Positions 59,346-62,715 of a stretch of DNA of 62,715 nt are shown here, one piece after another. Position numbers and translations under genes: made by a program. Positions within the stretch are counted from its first letter, which is position 1. The number at the start of each line of letters is the position of its first letter. Below the pieces are notes generated by a model. That model did not search any database and was not told where the DNA came from. It saw nothing but the letters and a program-made list of their open reading frames with translations. The DNA is from a virus, in the IMG/VR virus record IMGVR_UViG_3300008108_000056, positions 1 through 62,715 of that record; one strand, written 5' to 3'.

Positions 59346-59543
59346 ATGCAATTCCAAGTTATTGACATCGAGTTTGATTTTGATGAAGATGATGACTTTC
59401 CCGAGCATGAGTTTAGTAATATCTTCTACGAAACTATCGGTATGATTTGGGAGGCAGATGATGAAGATGAACTAGTCGAAGAGATCACTGCTGCTACTGG
59501 TTGGTGTATCAAATCCATTGATTATCGTCACGTTCTGAAATGA
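59346..59543 (+). CDS. Unrecognised very acidic early protein
   Basis: A 65-residue protein: strand (FQVIDIEFDFDED), acidic helices and a final strand (WCIKSIDYRHV). Same beta-alpha-beta style as its neighbours but acidic. It overlaps the next start by four bases. Confidence 0.6.
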   Translation: MQFQVIDIEFDFDEDDDFPEHEFSNIFYETIGMIWEADDEDELVEEITAATGWCIKSIDYRHVLK

Positions 59544-59734
59544 GTTTCGACTTTCTTCTCGCAGCAATCCTATCAGCACGGGCAGCAAATACTGTTCCCA
59601 ATGCTGAATATGTGGATCGGTATTGTGCCGAGTTAGTTGGTATTCCCTACGCATCTGACAACTTTACAGATAGTGAATGGGCACAATTTAAGACATGTAG
59701 AGAAGTTATGAATGAACGTAGGACCTATCAGTAA
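59540..59734 (+). CDS. Unrecognised early protein
   Basis: A 64-residue protein with an Ala-rich first helix that may be amphipathic. Ends just before a promoter module. Confidence 0.6.
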   Translation: MSFDFLLAAILSARAANTVPNAEYVDRYCAELVGIPYASDNFTDSEWAQFKTCREVMNERRTYQ

Positions 59735-59793
59735 CACTAATCATTCAGGGGTTGACTCTGTGCCCCATCCGTCCTACCATTACAAAGTAATCA
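59731..59793 (+). promoter_or_regulatory. Early promoter module
   Basis: GTAACACTAATC (59731-59742, short upstream box), GGGG-TTGACT (59752-59757), 17-base spacer, TACCAT (59775-59780) and ATTACAAAGTAAT (59779-59791). Confidence 0.85.
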
Positions 59794-59802
59794 GGAAACG
59801 AC

Positions 59803-59956
59803 ATGGATCGCAATCGCACCCGAATTGCGTATTAAATACTGCTTCGAGTTTCTCACTGGTTATGTTGCTGATGGTGATGATCTGATGGCAGGTCGTTGTT
59901 ACGATGGCATCGCAAAGTACAGTGACAAACTTGACTGGTCCGAAGCACACTTCTGA
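59803..59956 (+). pseudogene. Possible frameshifted or unusually started small gene
   Basis: The ATG at 59803 is placed exactly as in other modules but its frame stops after ten codons. The +1 frame (59804-59956) is open for 50 codons and reads like a real protein (LRIKYCFEFLTGYVADGDD), yet it has no ATG; the first plausible start is TTG 59825. A one-base change, a frameshift or a non-AUG start would explain this. Confidence 0.4.
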
Positions 59957-59981
59957 TTCCATTCTTTACACTCACAAACAA

Positions 59982-60266
59982 ATGTCTAACTACGTTTGCA
60001 TCACTTTCGGTCCTCGCAATGATGATCCTGCACAATTCTGGAATGAGAGAACTTTCTGGGATCGTCAATCACAAGCAGAAAAGTGGGGTTTGCAATCTCT
60101 CTCGATCGCAGGAACTTTCGGTTACGTTGTGATCGAAGATGGAGAGGATTCGTGGAAGATTGTGGATGAACTAGGAGCACCTGCTAATGCTGTAAGTGTG
60201 AGTGCTGAGTATAAAGGTGGAGTGACCTATTCTGTTCAACCTGCCCCTGTACTTCTCGGAGTCTGA
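59982..60266 (+). CDS. Unrecognised early protein
   Basis: A 94-residue protein, beta-rich (YVCITFGPRNDDPAQFW near the start). ATG 59982 is chosen because upstream in-frame codons lie in the preceding frame. One-base overlap with the next gene. Confidence 0.65.
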   Translation: MSNYVCITFGPRNDDPAQFWNERTFWDRQSQAEKWGLQSLSIAGTFGYVVIEDGEDSWKIVDELGAPANAVSVSAEYKGGVTYSVQPAPVLLGV

Positions 60267-60403
60267 TGAACTACAGAATGAAGATTGTGTTCTCTCCAAT
60301 TATCTCCTGGCATCGACATATTACAGGATATTGGGAGAAGAAACTACCACATCTTCCTGGAGCAAACTCTAAACAATTCTGGAACATTATCAACGGAAAC
60401 TGA
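60266..60403 (+). CDS. 45-residue basic early protein
   Basis: ATG 60266, TGA 60401. Aromatic and basic (KIVFSPIISWHRHITGYWEKK). Coupled at both ends by one-base overlaps. Confidence 0.55.
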   Translation: MNYRMKIVFSPIISWHRHITGYWEKKLPHLPGANSKQFWNIINGN

Positions 60404-60561
60404 TGAACAAGCAAATGCAAATGATCGAGATTCTGCAAGACGAATGCCGCAAAGATGTGGATCTCCTCGATACTATCATTGAGGAATATGTGTTGGGATT
60501 GAATGCTTCTGAGGAGGCAAATCTAGAAGATTTCATTGTCAACAATTTCGGAGATCTGTGA
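60403..60561 (+). CDS. 52-residue acidic helical early protein
   Basis: ATG 60403, TGA 60559. Helical and acidic; one-base overlap on both sides. Confidence 0.55.
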   Translation: MNKQMQMIEILQDECRKDVDLLDTIIEEYVLGLNASEEANLEDFIVNNFGDL

Positions 60562-60734
60562 TGCCTATTCGTTATTGGATTGCTGGTGCATGTGCGTTCT
60601 CCGTTATCATCGGTTGGAACGTATTCTTGATTGCTCGTGATAATCAACTGTTCCGTGCTCAACAACAACGTGCTGCGGAAGTCTGTAAGATGGTTGCAGA
60701 GTTTCAGTACGATTGCAAGGGAAAGACTCATTAA
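60561..60734 (+). CDS. 57-residue single-pass membrane protein
   Basis: ATG 60561, TAA 60732. One hydrophobic segment (about 5-23), then a basic helical tail with two cysteines. Last gene of its unit. Confidence 0.6.
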   Translation: MPIRYWIAGACAFSVIIGWNVFLIARDNQLFRAQQQRAAEVCKMVAEFQYDCKGKTH

Positions 60735-60750
60735 TTCTGCTTATCAGACC

Positions 60751-60806
60751 CATAAGCAAAGATGATCACCCAACCCCTTGACCTGACCCCTGATCCGTGC
60801 CATACT
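60751..60806 (+). promoter_or_regulatory. Early promoter module without palindrome
   Basis: CATAAGCAAAGATGATC (60751-60767), TTGACC (60778-60783), 17-base spacer, CATACT (60801-60806). The palindrome is absent here. Confidence 0.82.
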
Positions 60807-60852
60807 ATGTTCATCGGGGGTTGAGAGAGATCCCCACCACAAACATCCTCAA

Positions 60853-61107
60853 ATGACTGTTACTTTCCAAACCAACATTGCAGACAAAACCTACAACGGT
60901 TGGACTAACTACGAAACCTGGAATGTTGCACTGTGGATCGGAAATGATGAAGGTCTGTATGATCTTGCTCGCAACTTCACTGATTACGATGATCTCGTCA
61001 CCGTGCTTTATGAAGAGTTTGGACAGAAGCAAACTCCTGACGGTGTGAAGTGGAACGATCGTAAGATCAACCGCATCGAACTCAACGAAATGCTCCAAGA
61101 TCTCTGA
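60853..61107 (+). CDS. Conserved small protein (DUF7249-like)
   Basis: An 84-residue protein with the sequence NGWTNYETWNVALWIGND, a motif I recall from short proteins in phages and plasmids (DUF7249, from memory). The rest is acidic and helical. Function unknown. Confidence 0.7.
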   Translation: MTVTFQTNIADKTYNGWTNYETWNVALWIGNDEGLYDLARNFTDYDDLVTVLYEEFGQKQTPDGVKWNDRKINRIELNEMLQDL

Positions 61108-61135
61108 TTTAACTAACACACAAAACACTCAAATC

Positions 61136-61351
61136 ATGAAACTGTTCATCATCAACAACGTCCTCTCTGATTATACTGACGGCATGGCAGTGATTGCTGC
61201 TGAGTCTAAAGAACAGTGCCGTGAGTTGTTTATCAAAGAGTTCAGTGAGTATCATGCTGATGAGTTCGATAAGTATGCAACCTTTACTGTTATCGAATCG
61301 GTTGGACTTGACGAGGCAGGTATAGTTCAATATGTGTACGGTGGTGGTTAG
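61136..61351 (+). CDS. Unrecognised beta-alpha-beta early protein
   Basis: A 71-residue protein: strand (KLFIINNVLSDY), strand and helix (AVIAAESKEQCRELFIKEF), strand (TFTVIESVGL). Similar in layout to the proteins at 56830 and 59181. Confidence 0.65.
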   Translation: MKLFIINNVLSDYTDGMAVIAAESKEQCRELFIKEFSEYHADEFDKYATFTVIESVGLDEAGIVQYVYGGG

Positions 61352-61392
61352 TTTTGTCTCGTAAATCCCTCACTTTCAAAGCACCTAATTCC

Positions 61393-61509
61393 ATGAATCT
61401 GATCACTGTTCTGATCATCGTCCTCTGTGTAATCTCTCCCCAGATGCGTTATACTGTAGGCAGTGCATTTATCTTCATCGGTAACACTCTCCAAGGTGAA
61501 ATCAAATGA
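61393..61509 (+). CDS. 38-residue membrane miniprotein
   Basis: ATG 61393, TGA 61507. One or two short hydrophobic segments (LITVLIIVLCVIS). Its stop overlaps the next start (ATGA). Confidence 0.5.
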   Translation: MNLITVLIIVLCVISPQMRYTVGSAFIFIGNTLQGEIK

Positions 61510-61607
61510 GTCGGGAACAACGTCAAACGAACGCAATCCGCAATCAAACAATCCAAATCCGACCTGTCCTGTTTAACAACAAACCCACAAACAAGAATCA
61601 CAAATGA
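61506..61607 (+). CDS. 33-residue basic miniprotein
   Basis: ATG 61506, TGA 61605; four-base overlaps on both sides. Very rich in Asn, Gln, Arg and Lys, probably disordered. The coupling supports it, the size makes it uncertain. Confidence 0.4.
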   Translation: MSREQRQTNAIRNQTIQIRPVLFNNKPTNKNHK

Positions 61608-61750
61608 GTTACAAAGATCTGCTAATCGAGTCCGAGCAATATGTTATCAATGCACGAGAATCTAACTTCACCGATGAACAAATCATGACTGATCTTATCA
61701 TCGAGTTTGATATTCAAGAAGAAGACGCAATCTACTTCCTCGCACAATGA
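61604..61750 (+). CDS. 48-residue acidic helical early protein
   Basis: ATG 61604, TGA 61748. Helical with acidic C-terminal half. Overlaps the next gene by four bases. Confidence 0.55.
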   Translation: MSYKDLLIESEQYVINARESNFTDEQIMTDLIIEFDIQEEDAIYFLAQ

Positions 61751-62013
61751 CCAACGATCTCTACACTGAAATCCTTAAATCTGAACGCACTCCAATGACA
61801 CTGACCGAAGCACAATTTGATCAACTGAAAGAGACCTATGCCTACATGATTGTGGACGATATGGATATGAAAACTCTGATCCAACTTGCCACTGACACTA
61901 TCATCGACAATCTCAAATCGTATGATCAAGATGAACTCAGGGATGAAATCGTAGAACTGTATGATGAAGAAGTCCTAGACAATCTCCTGCAAGAAGTTAT
62001 CACTGAAGGTTGA
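61747..62013 (+). CDS. Unrecognised acidic helical early protein
   Basis: An 88-residue helical protein with many Asp and Glu residues (DDMDMKTLIQLATDTI). Four bases separate it from the next start. Confidence 0.65.
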   Translation: MTNDLYTEILKSERTPMTLTEAQFDQLKETYAYMIVDDMDMKTLIQLATDTIIDNLKSYDQDELRDEIVELYDEEVLDNLLQEVITEG

Positions 62014-62017
62014 CAAA

Positions 62018-62170
62018 ATGAAAGACTTCACCTATACTGATCCCTGTACGATTGCTCTACAGTATGAACAACAATATAGGGACAATCTAGACTGGGATGA
62101 TCTACTCTCCCCTGATGAATACCTAGACCATCTTGATCGCAAACTGTATGAACAATCGAATCGTTACTAA
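62018..62170 (+). CDS. 50-residue acidic early protein
   Basis: ATG 62018, TAA 62168. Rich in Asp, Tyr and Gln. It overlaps the next gene by 23 bases. Confidence 0.5.
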   Translation: MKDFTYTDPCTIALQYEQQYRDNLDWDDLLSPDEYLDHLDRKLYEQSNRY

Positions 62171-62288
62171 CATCGACAACGAACAACTCAGTGAAATCAT
62201 CATGGAAGAAATCATGCAGTTGGATGATACGGAGATCGAAAAGTATGTAGAGTCGATGATTGCGGAACTTTTCCACAGTTATTGTTAA
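62148..62288 (+). CDS. 46-residue acidic early protein
   Basis: ATG 62148, TAA 62286. Helical and acidic. Its last codons contain the first DnaA-box-like sequence at 62269. Confidence 0.5.
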   Translation: MNNRIVTNIDNEQLSEIIMEEIMQLDDTEIEKYVESMIAELFHSYC

Positions 62289-62312
62289 TTTTGTGGAAAA
62301 ACCTGTGGAAAA
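62269..62312. other. Cluster of three DnaA-box-like sequences
   Basis: TTTTCCACA occurs at 62269-62277 on the plus strand and at 62292-62300 and 62304-62312 on the minus strand. All three match the relaxed DnaA-box form TTWTNCACA. The AT-rich stretch TTAATTAATATAG follows at 62321. About 280 bases here lack a gene (62289-62569); otherwise they hold only the promoter at 62475. Confidence 0.5.
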
Positions 62313-62448
62313 AGAAATACCTTAATTAATATAGGGTGAGTGTTTGTTATCTCTTGTAAATGTGCTGAGTTGATGTAAGTTAAGCCGACAATACCACGAA
62401 ACCCCACAAATGTCAAGATCCCAGACCATCAGAATACCTGATCACCCC

Positions 62449-62503
62449 CATAAGCAACACTTATCCGAAAACACTTGACTTCCCCTGCCAGATGCCCTAT
62501 ATT
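62449..62503 (+). promoter_or_regulatory. Early promoter module
   Basis: CATAAGCAACACTTATC (62449-62465), TTGACT (62475-62480), 17-base spacer, TATATT (62498-62503). The palindrome is replaced by GAGTGCATCGGAGGG. Confidence 0.85.
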
Positions 62504-62569
62504 GAGTGCATCGGAGGGAAGGGAAACAACCCAACCCCCACAACTCTCAAACCTTCTCAAGTCTCTCCC

Positions 62570-62715
62570 ATGCGTAAGATCGAACGACTGATGAATGCTG
62601 CTATCACTGCAGGCAAAGATTGGAAACTCGATAACACTGAGGTCGTTTCATGTTCTCATGTTTCTGATGTCTATCTGCACGGCAATCTGATTGCTCGCAT
62701 TGGTGAAACTTGGAT
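62570..62715 (+). CDS. Unrecognised early protein (partial, runs off the window)
   Basis: The frame opens at ATG 62570 and is open to the window edge (48 codons). It begins MRKIERLMNAAITAGKDWKL and is mixed alpha/beta. It is the first gene behind the promoter at 62475. Confidence 0.65.
   Translation, partial: MRKIERLMNAAITAGKDWKLDNTEVVSCSHVSDVYLHGNLIARIGETW

Noticed and set aside
1-62715. CRISPR arrays, integrase, insertion sequences or photosynthesis genes such as psbA
   Set aside because: No direct-repeat arrays, transposase or recombinase motifs, or D1/D2-like proteins were seen in this window.

Overview
The window looks like part of the genome of a T4-like cyanomyovirus, a contractile-tailed phage of marine Synechococcus or Prochlorococcus. 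The evidence is a T4 replication/late-transcription block (RNase H, gp33, gp59, gp32) joined to thyX and phoH, T4-type baseplate genes (gp53, gp48, gp4, gp26, gp5 and a hub protein), large tail-fibre genes, six tRNA genes, AT-rich tightly overlapping genes, and T4-type late promoter motifs (ATAAATA). No cellular housekeeping genes are present. All identifications come from reading the sequence; no database search was possible.

Layout. 1-610: the end of a possible porin-like gene, tRNA-Ser, tRNA-Pro and a glutaredoxin. 670-8494: a plus-strand metabolism/replication block (RNase H, membrane proteins, ThyX, PhoH, a PD-(D/E)XK nuclease, gp33, gp59, gp32), closed by a strong terminator at 8611. 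8652-10433: minus-strand gp53 and gp48. 10438-24713: head-completion, hub and tail-assembly genes, with two very large tape-measure-like paralogues, an RlpA-like protein, tRNA-Val and gp5. 24718-25492: two small genes and tRNA-Ile, -Leu and -Thr. 25549-36134: tail-fibre and adhesin genes, including cupredoxin-like, fibrinogen-like and glycine-rich modules. 36131-43846: a flavin-dependent tryptophan-halogenase-type gene followed by at least seven recognisable Fe(II)/2-oxoglutarate or JmjC-type oxygenases. 43882-62715: about sixty tiny early genes, mostly unrecognised, with a thioredoxin, a ligase-like nucleotidyltransferase, an SPFH-like fragment and an SF2 helicase.

Main points of interest. 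(1) gp26 (12124-12840) ends in a perfect -1 slippery heptamer, TTTTTTC. It is followed nine bases later by a 10-bp stem, and the -1 frame runs straight into the next reading frame, which has no good start. This is a probable programmed frameshift producing a gp26-gp51-type fusion just upstream of the tape-measure gene, as in lambda-like tail chaperones. (2) The halogenase/oxygenase cassette sits directly behind the adhesin genes. (3) The early region uses a repeated promoter module: an upstream CATAAGCAACACTGATC-like box, GGGGTTGAC, an invariant 17-bp spacer, a -10 box and then the palindrome GATTACAAAGTAATC. In several copies the -35 box lies inside a terminator-like hairpin, so one short sequence may both end one transcript and start the next. 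(4) Two promoters (gp32 and the halogenase) combine a sigma-70 -35/-10 pair with a late-type CTAAATAGT in the spacer.
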